A stretch of 64,000 nt of DNA from Acinetobacter pollinis. GTDB taxonomy: Bacteria > Pseudomonadota > Gammaproteobacteria > Pseudomonadales > Moraxellaceae. Shown here in pieces: positions 1-8,878 of the stretch. Every line of letters starts with the position of its first letter. The stretch's first letter is position 1. The translations under genes and the position numbers were made by a program. Below the pieces are notes generated by a model. The model searched no databases and was not told where the DNA came from. It saw nothing but the letters and a program-made list of their open reading frames with translations. The stretch covers positions 1 to 64,000 of the forward strand of contig NZ_VTDQ01000010.1 of NCBI RefSeq assembly GCF_015627175.1. The letters run 5' to 3'.

Positions 1-161
1 TTAAAAGGTTTGCGTGGGCGAGTTCTTTTAACCTCAATTCGTTTTTTCCAGCTCAAAATTGTATTTTTATCAATTTCAAATTGTGTCGATACCGCTCGTA
101 TGGAATATCCTTCCTCAAGCTTCGCTATCACTTTTCGTCTAAAATGTTCTGAATAACTCAT
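1..161 (-). CDS. IS630-family transposase, N-terminal fragment (cut by window edge)
   Basis: The minus strand opens with ATG at 161 and stays open for 53 codons to the window edge. The product starts MSYSEHFRRKVIAKLEEGYS and continues with a short helix-turn-helix and a basic stretch (TRPRKPF). This is the look of the N-terminal DNA-binding domain of IS630/Tc1-type transposases in Acinetobacter; the DDE catalytic part lies outside the window, and in many members it is reached by a frameshift. The gene points away from the truncated Lrp gene next to it, and the short AT-rich leader between them would hold the element's terminal repeat. Family assignment rests on pattern recall only. Confidence 0.7.
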   Translation of the reverse strand, partial: MSYSEHFRRKVIAKLEEGYSIRAVSTQFEIDKNTILSWKKRIEVKRTRPRKPF

Positions 162-196
162 TTTTAAATTGTCTTATATTTTTGATTGTTTGACTA
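1..196 (-). mobile_element. End of an IS630-type insertion sequence
   Basis: The transposase start at 161 is followed by about 35 bases of leader, then the coding sequence of an Lrp-family gene begins abruptly. The junction is a CTATAG at 194-199, which holds the TA dinucleotide that IS630 elements target and duplicate. The other end of the element is outside the window, so the terminal inverted repeat could not be confirmed. Confidence 0.6.
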
Positions 197-532
197 TAGG
201 TAGTCATATTCGCCTGTGACTAAATGTGCTTCTATAATTTCAGGAATATCTGCCAAGACTTGGCTAAATTTCTCGAGCGTTTCATCATCATGTCTTTCCA
301 ATGTAATTTCAATAAAAAACAATTCATGAATGCCTAATGCTTTACGATTAATTGTCGCTGTATATCCTTCAATAACTTTAAGGGATTCTAAACGTTTTAA
401 GCGTGTCCAACATGGGGAGGAAGACAATCCAATGGTCTCGGCAAGTTGTGCTACGGTTAATCTCCCATTGTTTTTAAGGGCAGATAATATTTTGTAATCA
501 AGTTGGTCAAGTGTATATTCTGTACTGTTCAT
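194..532 (-). pseudogene. Lrp/AsnC-family regulator, C-terminus lost to an IS insertion
   Basis: This reads as an Lrp/AsnC transcription regulator: an N-terminal winged helix-turn-helix (residues about 10-60, DYKILSALKNNGR, LSSSPCWTRLKRLE) followed by the start of the RAM ligand-binding domain, reaching the typical GEYDYL motif. Members are normally about 150-160 residues; this one stops at 112, exactly where the IS630-type element begins, and the TAG stop codon is formed at the junction. The remaining 40 or so RAM-domain residues should lie beyond the element, outside the window. The DNA-binding part is intact, so a stunted protein could still be made, but dimer or octamer assembly and effector sensing are probably lost. 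Confidence 0.8.
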
Positions 533-683
533 GAATTAAACTTTAGAAGAAATTCCTTTTAATATGCTAAATACTTTATTTTTGTTCTGTTGTAGTGTCA
601 ATATAAACTCAAATTAAGTAGATAATTTTCCTTATATTTATATAAAATAAGTACATCACATTAGTTGTCTTCGACAGCATGAT

Positions 684-724
684 GTAAAATAGCACCCTTA
701 TGGAAGGGTGACATAAGGGTGCTA
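684..724 (-). terminator. Terminator downstream of rbsK
   Basis: A 13-bp perfect inverted repeat (arms 690-702 and 712-724, TAGCACCCTTATG) sits just after the rbsK stop. On the minus strand it is followed by TTTT, as expected for an intrinsic terminator. Confidence 0.75.
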
Positions 725-728
725 TAAT

Positions 729-1661
729 TTATTGGTTTTCTAAAAAGCTATCAATTTCTTGACGCCATGGTACAGAGGGTTGTGCCCCTGAACGAGTCAC
801 TGCAAGCGCGGCAGCAGCGTTAGCAAAGCGAGCAGCATTCTGTGCTGTTTTTTCTTCTAAGAGCGCGGTTACAAAAGCGCCATTAAAGGTGTCACCTGCG
901 GCAATAGTATCGACAGCATCGACTTTGAAGCCTTGAATCAGCTGACCCTGTCCATTCTCACTGAGCCATACACCACGTGCACCCATGGTAATGACTACAG
1001 TTTTAATGCCTTTTCCATGTAAAATTTGTGCAGCTTCGTTAGCATCTTGCTCGTTATGTACAATTTTACCTGTAAGGCTGAGTGTTTCGGTTTCATTTGG
1101 TGTAATGATATCGACTAGATTTAATAGCTGTTCTGGAAGTTCACGTGCTGGCGCTGGGTTTAAAATGACACGTACATTTGATGCATTGGCAATTTTTGCA
1201 GCTTCAATAATACTTTCTAAAGGTGTCTCTAGCTGTAATAAAAGTGCGTCTGCATTTTGAATAACCGATTGATAACGATGAACATAAGATGGAGTTAAGC
1301 TTGCATTCGCACCTGCACAAATACCAATACAGTTTTCAGCCAATTGATTGACGAAAATAAGAGCAACGCCTGTCGACTCATTTGCAATAGACTCTATTGC
1401 AGAAATATTTATATGATCTTGCTGAAGTTGAGTTTTAACACTTGTTCCAATAGCATCATCTCCTACACATGCAATAAATGAAATATTTGCACCACTTCTA
1501 CCGGCTGCAACAGCTTGGTTTGCACCTTTGCCACCGAATGCAACTTGATAGTCTTTACCTGTCAGTGTCTGGCCAGGGTGAGGGAAGTGATCTAATTTCA
1601 AAATATGGTCTGCATTAATACTGCCTAAGACAACCAATTTTTTTTGAGATGTAGAATTCAT
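729..1661 (-). CDS. rbsK: Ribokinase
   Basis: PfkB-family sugar kinase of 310 residues, a normal ribokinase length. It shows the GGKGANQA substrate-binding motif (residues 43-50), NPAPA (169-173) and the C-terminal PfkB signature AAGDTFNG (254-261) with D257 as the expected catalytic base. It would phosphorylate ribose to ribose-5-phosphate in the cytoplasm. It is divergent from a nucleoside transporter and a nucleoside hydrolase, so here it most likely processes ribose released from nucleosides rather than ribose taken up free: no rbsABC genes are present. A palindromic AAACGTTT lies 18 bp upstream of the start. Other PfkB members (adenosine kinase-like) are possible but the motif set favours ribokinase. 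Confidence 0.88.
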   Translation of the reverse strand: MNSTSQKKLVVLGSINADHILKLDHFPHPGQTLTGKDYQVAFGGKGANQAVAAGRSGANISFIACVGDDAIGTSVKTQLQQDHINISAIESIANESTGVALIFVNQLAENCIGICAGANASLTPSYVHRYQSVIQNADALLLQLETPLESIIEAAKIANASNVRVILNPAPARELPEQLLNLVDIITPNETETLSLTGKIVHNEQDANEAAQILHGKGIKTVVITMGARGVWLSENGQGQLIQGFKVDAVDTIAAGDTFNGAFVTALLEEKTAQNAARFANAAAALAVTRSGAQPSVPWRQEIDSFLENQ

Positions 1662-2066
1662 GAATAACTCAAAACAGAAAACGTTTGTAAATAATAACGT
1701 GTTTTAGGAGATTTTACTTTGCGTTTAAGTAGTAAATGCCCAAAAGATCATCCTTAAACAATCTAACAAAAAACTTACACGCCAAGATAACTAAAAAAGT
1801 ATTCGATATTTTAGTAGAAATTTGTTACATTTGTCGCCAATGAGGTGGTCTAAATAAGTTTATGTTTAAATAACAGTGACTTAATTTTAACTACTTCTTT
1901 TTTGTGTCTATTGTTTGGCATAAATAGTCTGTTTAGGTAGATTTCAAAGCAATCTACTGCAACATCCAGTTTAATCTAAGTTTTGTAATATAAGAAAATG
2001 AATCTCTAATTTTCATAACCTTTTGAAAGTTAGTGGCATAGTTGTGCTTATATTACGGAGATAAGT
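1662..2066. other. Divergent intergenic region, rbsK / nucleoside transporter
   Basis: A 405-bp AT-rich spacer without a credible gene. It must carry the promoters of both divergent units. The only structured site seen is AAACGTTT at 1679-1686, flanked by A and G/T, with a CG centre as in many LacI/GalR-family operators. No regulator gene is nearby. GGAG at 2057-2060 is the ribosome binding site of the transporter. Confidence 0.5.
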
Positions 2067-3317
2067 ATGTCTGAATACCGCGGCTTAATTGGTATATTAA
2101 TTCTATTGCTCATTGGTTTTATATTTTCCAATAACAGAAGAATGATTAAGATACGCACGATTTTACCTGCATTGGGCTTGCAATTTGCATTGGGGATTCT
2201 AATTTTATATGTTCCTTTTGGTAAATATTTATTTGAACAGCTCGCGGTAGGCTTTAATAAAATTATTAGCTATTCAGATGCTGGAAGTTCATTTCTTTTT
2301 GGCCCATTGGTTGGAAACAAAATGAACACGGTATTTGATGGTGCAGGTTTTATCTTTGCTTTTAAAGTATTACCTACAATTATCTTCGTAACAGCACTTA
2401 TTACTATTTTGTACTATCTTAAGATTATGAATGTTTTTATTCGTATTTTAGGTGGTGCATTTCAAAAAATTCTAAATATTAGTAAAGTTGAATCCTTTGC
2501 TGCAGTAACGACCATTTTTATTGGACAAAATGAACTGCCTGCTGCACTCCGACCATTTTTATTAAAAATGAATAAAAATGAATTGTTCACTGTAATGTGT
2601 AGTGGAATGGCTGCTGTTTCTGGTTCGGTACTTGTTGGTTATGCCGGTCTTGGGGTGCCTATGACTTATTTACTTGCAGCTTCTTTAATGGCGATTCCAG
2701 GGGGTATCTTGTTTGCAAGGTTACTTAGTCCTGCTACGGAAGTTTCACAGGTAGAAGTTAAAGATATTTCGTTTGGTGAACATAAACCTACTAACATTAT
2801 TGAAGCTGCTGCCAGTGGTGCAATGCTTGGGTTAAAAATAGCCGCAGGGGTTGGTACAGTCATTATGGTATTTGTTGGCTTATTGGCATTATTAAATGGT
2901 TTGGTCGGTGGTATCGGTGGTCTATTTGGATTCTCGGATTTATCAATTAACTCAATCTTTGGATATATCTTATCTCCACTTGCATACCTAATGGGGGTAG
3001 ATTGGAACGATGCTTCTTTAGCAGGTGCATTACTGGGTCAAAAGCTTGCCATTAATGAGTTTGTTGCTTACCTAGGGTTAGCACCACATTTGGCAGATCA
3101 TAGTATTTCACCACATACCGCAGCTATTATTTCATTTGGGCTATGTGGTTTTGCAAACTTTAGCTCAATCGGGATTGTTATTGGTGCTTTTAGTGTTGTT
3201 GAGCCAAGTTTAACGCCAGTGCTTTCTAAACTTGCAATGCGCGCTTTATTGGCTGCGACATTATCAAATCTTATGAGTGCGACTATTGCAGGTATTTGTC
3301 TTTCTTTTACAATGTAG
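2067..3317 (+). CDS. NupC-family concentrative nucleoside transporter
   Basis: Inner-membrane protein of 416 residues with about ten hydrophobic segments, matching the concentrative nucleoside transporter (CNT/NupC) family. Recognisable pieces are the N-terminal pair of helices, the GQNELPAALRPF segment, KLAINEFVAYLGLAP, and the C-terminal GLCGFANFSSIGIVIG motif. CNT proteins import nucleosides with protons or sodium. It is followed after 155 bp, across a terminator, by a nucleoside hydrolase and is divergent from ribokinase, which fits uptake followed by cleavage and ribose phosphorylation. The exact nucleoside preference cannot be read from the sequence. Confidence 0.9.
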   Translation: MSEYRGLIGILILLLIGFIFSNNRRMIKIRTILPALGLQFALGILILYVPFGKYLFEQLAVGFNKIISYSDAGSSFLFGPLVGNKMNTVFDGAGFIFAFKVLPTIIFVTALITILYYLKIMNVFIRILGGAFQKILNISKVESFAAVTTIFIGQNELPAALRPFLLKMNKNELFTVMCSGMAAVSGSVLVGYAGLGVPMTYLLAASLMAIPGGILFARLLSPATEVSQVEVKDISFGEHKPTNIIEAAASGAMLGLKIAAGVGTVIMVFVGLLALLNGLVGGIGGLFGFSDLSINSIFGYILSPLAYLMGVDWNDASLAGALLGQKLAINEFVAYLGLAPHLADHSISPHTAAIISFGLCGFANFSSIGIVIGAFSVVEPSLTPVLSKLAMRALLAATLSNLMSATIAGICLSFTM

Positions 3318-3334
3318 CCATAAACAATAGATCT

Positions 3335-3363
3335 AAGCCAAGCTATTTCGCTTGGCTTTTTTT
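3335..3363 (+). terminator. Terminator after the nucleoside transporter
   Basis: Nine-bp perfect stem AAGCCAAGC/GCTTGGCTT (3335-3343 and 3350-3358) followed by a run of T. Confidence 0.85.
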
Positions 3364-3472
3364 ACGATAAATGTATTAGAATTATACAGCCTTAGGTTCA
3401 CTTCATAGGGGCTTCAATGTATAGTGCCCCTCCAACAGTGATGTTGATTTTCTGCAAATTAAGGGTACTTAC

Positions 3473-4423
3473 ATGTTAGCTTCAGCTCAAAAAATTATTA
3501 TTGATACTGATCCTGGTCAAGATGATGGCGTAGCAATATTACTTGCGCTTGCAAGTCCAGAGTTAGATGTAATTGGGATTACAACAGTTGCTGGCAATGT
3601 GCCATTAGATTTAACTACTAAAAATGCGCGTATTATTTGTGAACTGGCAAATCGTTCAGATATTAAAATTTTTTCAGGTTGCGACAAACCACTTAAAAAG
3701 CCGTTAGTGACTGCGGAAAATGTACATGGTAAAACAGGTTTAGATGGTATTGAATTGCCTGAGCCAACGATGCCATTACAACCTCAACACGCCGTAGATT
3801 TTATTATAGAAACATTTCGGAATGCGCCTGAGAAAACAATTACATTGTGTACATTAGGGCCAATGACAAATATTGCACAAGCTTTAATGAAAGCCCCTGA
3901 TATTGCGACACGTATTCAGAAAATTATTTCAATGGGTGGAGGATTCTTTGAAGGAGGCAACATTACACCTTCAGCAGAATTTAATATGTTTGTAGACCCT
4001 GATGCGGCAAAAGTTGTATTTGATGCAGGCATCGATTTGACTGTTGTACCTTTAGATGTGACTCATAAAGCATTAACAAATGCACAGTGGATTCAACAAT
4101 TACGTGCATTTAAAACCTCTGTGGGTGAAGCGGTCGCATCTTGGACCGATTTTTTTGAAAGATATGATAAAGAAAAATATGGTTCAGCTGGTGCACCGTT
4201 GCATGATCCGTGCGTCATGGGATATCTCATTCGCCCAGATCTATTTACAGGTAAACACATTAATGTCGAAATAGAAACAGAGAGTCCACTCACTGCAGGT
4301 GCAACAGTTGCTGACTGGTGGAAAGTGACGGGTCGAACACAAAATGCTTATTTTCTAAATACCATTGATCGAGATGGCTTTTTCGATTTGCTTACTGAAC
4401 GATTAGGTCGTTATCAGGGATAA
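3473..4423 (+). CDS. Inosine/uridine-type ribonucleoside hydrolase
   Basis: Cytoplasmic nucleoside N-ribohydrolase (IunH/RihA-B-C family), 316 residues. The N-terminal calcium-binding signature IIIDTDPGQDDGVA (residues 8-21) is intact, as are the GNVPL segment, the GGGFFEGGNITPSAEFN region and a C-terminal HDP motif (APLHDPC). The enzyme splits nucleosides into base and ribose. With the upstream CNT transporter and divergent ribokinase it completes a short salvage route. The strong terminator between transporter and hydrolase suggests the hydrolase has its own promoter in 3364-3472. Base specificity (pyrimidine, purine or both) is not decidable by eye. Confidence 0.88.
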   Translation: MLASAQKIIIDTDPGQDDGVAILLALASPELDVIGITTVAGNVPLDLTTKNARIICELANRSDIKIFSGCDKPLKKPLVTAENVHGKTGLDGIELPEPTMPLQPQHAVDFIIETFRNAPEKTITLCTLGPMTNIAQALMKAPDIATRIQKIISMGGGFFEGGNITPSAEFNMFVDPDAAKVVFDAGIDLTVVPLDVTHKALTNAQWIQQLRAFKTSVGEAVASWTDFFERYDKEKYGSAGAPLHDPCVMGYLIRPDLFTGKHINVEIETESPLTAGATVADWWKVTGRTQNAYFLNTIDRDGFFDLLTERLGRYQG

Positions 4424-4543
4424 TTTACATTTTGTGAAACTTATAGACTATATATTTTGTATAAAGTTCGTTAGAATATAAGTTTAAATTTAACCTTAAA
4501 CGGATGTGCGACCAATTAGCACATAATGATTGGAGTATTGGAC

Positions 4544-4618
4544 ATGCAATGGACGAAACCTGCATACACTGATTTACGTATTGGCTTTGAAGTAACAATG
4601 TATTTTGAACATCGTTAA
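4544..4618 (+). CDS. pqqA: PqqA, PQQ precursor peptide
   Basis: A 24-codon gene starting [10 protein letters not shown] and ending EHR. It carries E16 and Y20 in the conserved EVTMY context: the two residues that PqqE cross-links and that become the carbon skeleton of pyrroloquinoline quinone. Length and sequence match PqqA of Acinetobacter very closely, and pqqB-E follow. The ribosome binding site is the TGGAG at 4531-4535. An 8-bp hairpin directly downstream (4640-4658) may let pqqA be transcribed in excess of the enzyme genes, which makes sense because the peptide is consumed stoichiometrically. Confidence 0.96.
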   Translation: MQWTKPAYTDLRIGFEVTMYFEHR

Positions 4619-4637
4619 TTTTAAAGTATTTATTGAT

Positions 4638-4670
4638 AGGCCCTAGAATTTCTAGGGCTTATGTTTTTGT
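4638..4670 (+). terminator. Attenuator-like hairpin between pqqA and pqqB
   Basis: Perfect 8-bp stem GCCCTAGA/TCTAGGGC (4640-4647, 4651-4658) with a three-base loop, extended by a G-U and an A-T pair and followed by TTATGTTTTT. The T-run is interrupted, so partial rather than full termination is likely. It separates the abundant precursor gene from the enzyme genes. Confidence 0.65.
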
Positions 4671-4688
4671 GGAATAGGTAAATAATAT

Positions 4689-5600
4689 ATGTACGTTTAT
4701 GTGTTAGGTTCAGCAGCAGGTGGTGGTTTTCCTCAATGGAACTGTAATTGCGCAAATTGTGATGGTTTAAGAAAGGGGACACTCAATGCAAAAGCAAGAA
4801 CACAGTCATCCATAGCAGTTTCTGAAAATGGTATAGATTGGGTTTTATTTAATGCTTCCCCAGATATTCGTCAGCAACTTTTTGACTTTAAAGCAGCACA
4901 ACCAGCAAGAGCATTGCGAGATACAGGTATTAAAAGTGTTGTACTTATGGATAGCCAACTTGATCATACGACAGGTTTAATTACTCTTCGAGAAGGTTGT
5001 CCAATAAATGTATGGTGTACAGATATGGTACATCAGGACTTAAGTACCGGTTTTCCACTATTTAATATGTTAAAACATTGGAATGGTGGGCTAAATCATC
5101 ATAAGATTGATCCAACAAAGCAATTTAAAATTGATGGGTTTGAAAATTTAGAGTTTATACCTTTAATTATTCGTAGCGCAGCACCGCCATATTCACCACA
5201 CAGAAATGACCCGCACGATGGTGATAATATTGCTATGATTATCAAAGATCGCAAAACACAGAAGCAATTATTTTATGCACCGGGTTTAGGAAAAGTCGAT
5301 GATGAAGTCATGCAAATCATGCAAGCTTCTGATTGTGTGATGATTGACGGTACACTGTGGACAGACCACGAAATGCAAACGCGTGGTGTTGGTACGAAAA
5401 CCGGTAAAGATATGGGGCATCTATATATTTACGGCGAGGGTGGATCTTTATCTTATTTAGACCAACTTGAAGATACTCGTAAGGTATATATTCATATTAA
5501 TAATACAAACCCAATTTTGGACGAAGATTCAGAGCAATTCGCAACATTAAAGAAACATAATGTAGAAGTCGCATTTGACGGCATGCAAATTGAGCTCTAA
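4689..5600 (+). CDS. pqqB: PqqB, metallo-hydrolase of PQQ biosynthesis
   Basis: Member of the metallo-beta-lactamase fold, 303 residues, the usual PqqB length. It has the PqqB-specific cysteine zinc site near the N-terminus ([14 protein letters not shown], Cys at residues 19, 21 and 24), and the altered metal motif [10 protein letters not shown] in place of HxHxDH. PqqB is proposed to hydroxylate the cross-linked Glu-Tyr dipeptide in PQQ synthesis. It is second in the operon, 70 bp after pqqA across the hairpin, and 22 bp before pqqC. Confidence 0.96.
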   Translation: MYVYVLGSAAGGGFPQWNCNCANCDGLRKGTLNAKARTQSSIAVSENGIDWVLFNASPDIRQQLFDFKAAQPARALRDTGIKSVVLMDSQLDHTTGLITLREGCPINVWCTDMVHQDLSTGFPLFNMLKHWNGGLNHHKIDPTKQFKIDGFENLEFIPLIIRSAAPPYSPHRNDPHDGDNIAMIIKDRKTQKQLFYAPGLGKVDDEVMQIMQASDCVMIDGTLWTDHEMQTRGVGTKTGKDMGHLYIYGEGGSLSYLDQLEDTRKVYIHINNTNPILDEDSEQFATLKKHNVEVAFDGMQIEL

Positions 5601-5622
5601 TACATAAGCGCAAGGAAAGAAA

Positions 5623-6381
5623 ATGAGTCAGACGCAGACAGCTTTTACGACCGAGGAATTTAAGAAAGCTATTCTAGATAAGGGAAAATACTATCATATT
5701 TATCATCCATTTCATGTCATGATGCATGAAGGACGAGCAACTCAAAAGCAAATTCAAGCATGGGTTGCCAATAGATATTATTATCAAATTAATATTCCTT
5801 TAAAAGATGCTGCGATTATGGCAAATTGTCCTGATCAACGTGTACGCCAAGAGTGGATTCAGCGTATGATTGATCAAGATGGTGAATATCCAGATGGTGG
5901 TGGGCGTGAAGCATGGCTGCGGTTAGCTAAAGCAGTCGGTCTAACACGAGAACAAGTGATTTCAGAAGAGCTTGTACTGCCGGGTGTACGTTTTGCTGTA
6001 GATGCATATGTAAATTTTGCTCGCCGTACATCTTGGCGTGAAGCAGCAAGTAGCTCTTTGACTGAGCTTTTTGCACCTAAGATTCATCAATCGCGTTTAG
6101 ACTCTTGGCCTCAGCATTATCCTTGGATTAATGAACAAGGGTATGACTATTTCCGCTCAAGACTGGGACAAGCTCGCCGTGATGTTGAGCATGGTTTAAA
6201 TATTACGTTGGATTCTTTTACAACATGTGAGTCACAACAACGTATGTTAGAAATTTTGCAATTTAAACTTGATATTTTATGGTCAATTTTAGATGCGCTG
6301 ACTTTAGCGTATGTGCACAATGAAGCACCGTATCATAGTGTGACAGACCAACCCGTATGGCATAAAGGACTATTTAAATGA
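5623..6381 (+). CDS. pqqC: PqqC, pyrroloquinoline-quinone synthase
   Basis: 252-residue all-helical oxidase of the PqqC/TenA-like fold that carries out the final ring closure and oxidation to PQQ without a metal. Typical segments are [31 protein letters not shown], a central [10 protein letters not shown] and [14 protein letters not shown]-like C-terminus. The GGAAAG before the ATG is a good ribosome binding site. Its stop overlaps the pqqD start by an ATGA, which suggests translational coupling. Confidence 0.96.
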   Translation: MSQTQTAFTTEEFKKAILDKGKYYHIYHPFHVMMHEGRATQKQIQAWVANRYYYQINIPLKDAAIMANCPDQRVRQEWIQRMIDQDGEYPDGGGREAWLRLAKAVGLTREQVISEELVLPGVRFAVDAYVNFARRTSWREAASSSLTELFAPKIHQSRLDSWPQHYPWINEQGYDYFRSRLGQARRDVEHGLNITLDSFTTCESQQRMLEILQFKLDILWSILDALTLAYVHNEAPYHSVTDQPVWHKGLFK

Positions 6382-6656
6382 GTTTAGATACAAGTATTGT
6401 ACCCGTATGGCAGCGTGGCTATCGTTTTCAGTATGAGCCATCACAACAGGCACATATCATTTTGTATCCTGAGGGAATGATTAAGCTGAATGAATCTGCC
6501 GCAGCGATTGCACAGCATATTGATGGTCAGCGTACGATTGCAGATATTATTGCAAACTTAAAACAACAGTTTGGTGATATTGAACAAATTGATACCGATG
6601 TGGTCGATTATATGCTTGTAGCGCAAAAAGAAAACTGGATTAAGTTAGACACATGA
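6378..6656 (+). CDS. pqqD: PqqD, peptide chaperone for PqqE
   Basis: 92-residue RiPP recognition element protein that binds PqqA and presents it to the radical-SAM enzyme PqqE. Recognisable pieces are [15 protein letters not shown], the [17 protein letters not shown] strand-turn segment, and [10 protein letters not shown]. It overlaps pqqC and pqqE by four bases each (ATGA), consistent with tight co-expression with its partner enzyme. Confidence 0.95.
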   Translation: MSLDTSIVPVWQRGYRFQYEPSQQAHIILYPEGMIKLNESAAAIAQHIDGQRTIADIIANLKQQFGDIEQIDTDVVDYMLVAQKENWIKLDT

Positions 6657-7777
6657 GTGAGGTTGGTTTACCGCTTTGGTTGCTTGCCGAGCTGACATAT
6701 CGCTGTCCTTTACAATGCCCATACTGTTCAAATCCGCTTGAATTTGCATCTATGCAAAATGAGCTAACAACAGAGCAGTGGTTTAATGTATTTAAACAAG
6801 CACGCGAGATGGGCGCAGTTCAGTTAGGGTTTTCGGGTGGAGAACCCTTGGTTCGCCAAGATTTACCTGAACTTATTGAATATGCACATAAATTAGGTTT
6901 TTACACTAACCTGATTACTTCAGGCCTTGGGTTTAATGAAGAAAAAATTGCTCAGTTTAAGCAAGCTGGTTTAGATCATATTCAGGTGAGTTTTCAAGCC
7001 AGTGATCCTGTCATTAATGATATGCTGGCAGGTTCAAAACGCGCTTTCGAAAAGAAAAACGAAATTGCACGGCTTGTTAAAAAATATGAATATCCGATGG
7101 TTCTGAACTTTGTGATACACAGACATAATATTGATCAGATCGAAGATATTATTCAGCTTTGTATCGAACTTGAAGCAGATCAAGTTGAACTTGCAATTTG
7201 TCAGTTTTATGGATGGGCATACTTAAATAGACAAGGCCTTCTTCCGACTAAGGAACAATTGGTACGTGCCGAGCGGATTACTAATGAATATCGTAAGAAG
7301 CTCAGTGATGCAGGAAATCCATGTAAGCTTATCTTTGTAGTACCTGACTATTATGAAGAGCGTCCAAAAGCCTGTATGAATGGTTGGGGAAGTATTTTCT
7401 TGACAATTACACCTGATGGTACGGCATTACCATGTCATGCAGCGCGTCAACTCCCAATGAATTTCCCTAATGTCAAAGATGAAAAGCTCTCTGATATATG
7501 GTATCGCTCTACAGGGTTTAATCACTTCCGAGGTGATGCATGGATGCCTGAGCCATGTAAAAGTTGCCCCGAAAAGAAAAAAGACTTTGGTGGTTGTCGC
7601 TGTCAAGCTTTTATGCTGACAGGAGATGCATCTCAGCCTGATCCTGTCTGCTCAAAGTCAGACCATCATCATTTAATTTTAAAGGCAAGAGAAGAAAGTG
7701 AACGTGAGCTTGCATTACATGAGTTGACATTTAGAAATAAAAAGAACTCTAAGTTGATCTTGGTTTCTAAAGGATAG
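6653..7777 (+). CDS. pqqE: PqqE, radical SAM PqqA Glu-Tyr cyclase
   Basis: Radical-SAM/SPASM protein of 374 residues. The SAM-cluster motif is C18-x3-C22-x2-C25 (RCPLQCPYC), followed by GFSGGEPLV. The C-terminal SPASM region has its cysteines in [14 protein letters not shown] and GGCRCQAF plus DPVC. It forms the carbon-carbon bond between Glu16 and Tyr20 of PqqA, on PqqD. The next gene, a dipeptidase, starts only 6 bp later and probably belongs to the same transcript. Confidence 0.96.
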   Translation: MSEVGLPLWLLAELTYRCPLQCPYCSNPLEFASMQNELTTEQWFNVFKQAREMGAVQLGFSGGEPLVRQDLPELIEYAHKLGFYTNLITSGLGFNEEKIAQFKQAGLDHIQVSFQASDPVINDMLAGSKRAFEKKNEIARLVKKYEYPMVLNFVIHRHNIDQIEDIIQLCIELEADQVELAICQFYGWAYLNRQGLLPTKEQLVRAERITNEYRKKLSDAGNPCKLIFVVPDYYEERPKACMNGWGSIFLTITPDGTALPCHAARQLPMNFPNVKDEKLSDIWYRSTGFNHFRGDAWMPEPCKSCPEKKKDFGGCRCQAFMLTGDASQPDPVCSKSDHHHLILKAREESERELALHELTFRNKKNSKLILVSKG

Positions 7778-7783
7778 CTTTAA

Positions 7784-8836
7784 ATGCAAAAACCAAAGAT
7801 ATTTGATGGTCATAATGATCTTTTAGCAAGACTTTGGTTAGCAGATGATGACGATCCATCATCTGCTTTTTTGCACACTACGCTTACAGGACAAATGGAC
7901 TGGGAGAGATGTCAAAAAGGTCATCTCATTGGTGGTCTTTTTGCTATTTTTGTTCCGCCATTTGAATATGTAAAAAAGAACTATCCACATAAAATAAATG
8001 CAACTGCACATCAAACGACATATACAATGCAGCAAGTTGAACAGATTTGTTTTGCACAAATGTCGTATTTATTGCAAATTGAAGAAAAATCAGCAGGAAA
8101 AATTAAGATTTGTCGAACTGTTGCCGAAATTAATGCTTGTATTGCAAATGGGATTTTTGCAGTGGTTATGCATATAGAAGGTGCCGAAGTACTTGATACA
8201 GATTTTCATTTACTTGATATCTTTTATGCTGCGGGACTAAGAAGTATTGGTGCACTATGGAATATGCCAAACCAGTTTGGCCATGGTTTAAATGCACCTT
8301 TTCCTCATTCGCCTGATACAGGGCATGGCTTAACAGGATTAGGAAAAGAGTTGATTCAATATTGTCAGCATAAACGCTTGGTTGTTGATGTCTCTCATAT
8401 GAATGAAAAAGCATTTTGGGACACTGCAAATATTTTACAACAACCCATTATAGCGACGCATTCTAATGTACATGAAATATGTCCTCAAGCGCGTAATCTA
8501 ACAAATATGCAGCTAGAAGAAATTGCTTCATCTAAAGGTTTTGTTGGCGTAAATTTAGATACTGCTTTTTTACGTGAGGATGGGAAGCGTAATGCAGAAA
8601 CATCATTTGACATTTTAATTCGCCATTTTGATCATCTTATTGAATATTTAGGAGAGGATCATGTTGGATTCGGCTCTGACTATGATGGTGGCTTTATGTC
8701 GAATAGATGGGCTGATATTTCTTGCTTTCCAAAAATTATAGATAAACTTTCAGCGCATGGATATAGTGACGATTTGATTGATAAAATTAGTCATAGAAAC
8801 TGGCTAAGTGTTTTAGAAAATATTTGGGGAAAATAA
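7784..8836 (+). CDS. M19 (renal-type) dipeptidase of the pqq operon
   Basis: Peptidase family M19, 350 residues, without an obvious signal peptide. Zinc-ligand motifs are visible: FDGHNDLL at the N-terminus, MHIEGAEVL (bridging Glu), THSNVHEICPQARN and GFGSDYDGG. A renal-dipeptidase homologue following pqqE is known from Acinetobacter pqq operons. No PqqF/PqqG-type M16 protease is encoded in the window, so this enzyme is a candidate for trimming the cross-linked peptide, but that role is inference. Confidence 0.88.
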   Translation: MQKPKIFDGHNDLLARLWLADDDDPSSAFLHTTLTGQMDWERCQKGHLIGGLFAIFVPPFEYVKKNYPHKINATAHQTTYTMQQVEQICFAQMSYLLQIEEKSAGKIKICRTVAEINACIANGIFAVVMHIEGAEVLDTDFHLLDIFYAAGLRSIGALWNMPNQFGHGLNAPFPHSPDTGHGLTGLGKELIQYCQHKRLVVDVSHMNEKAFWDTANILQQPIIATHSNVHEICPQARNLTNMQLEEIASSKGFVGVNLDTAFLREDGKRNAETSFDILIRHFDHLIEYLGEDHVGFGSDYDGGFMSNRWADISCFPKIIDKLSAHGYSDDLIDKISHRNWLSVLENIWGK

Positions 8837-8863
8837 AAAGAGCCTCAATCATTTGAAGCTCTT
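8830..8863 (-). terminator. Terminator of queH (convergent with the pqq operon)
   Basis: Stem formed by AAGAGCCTCAA and TTGAAGCTCTT (8838-8848, 8853-8863, one bulge). On the minus strand it is followed by TTTTTATTTT. It may also stop pqq transcripts on the plus strand. Confidence 0.7.
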
Positions 8864-8878
8864 AAACGTGATTATTCT

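Noticed and set aside
985-1260. Plus-strand frame of 91 codons opposite rbsK
   Set aside because: It lies wholly inside the conserved ribokinase gene, has no family features and no start signal.
6653-8836. A missing pqqF as evidence that PQQ synthesis is broken
   Set aside because: Acinetobacter pqq operons commonly lack pqqF at this site, and the protease may be encoded elsewhere.
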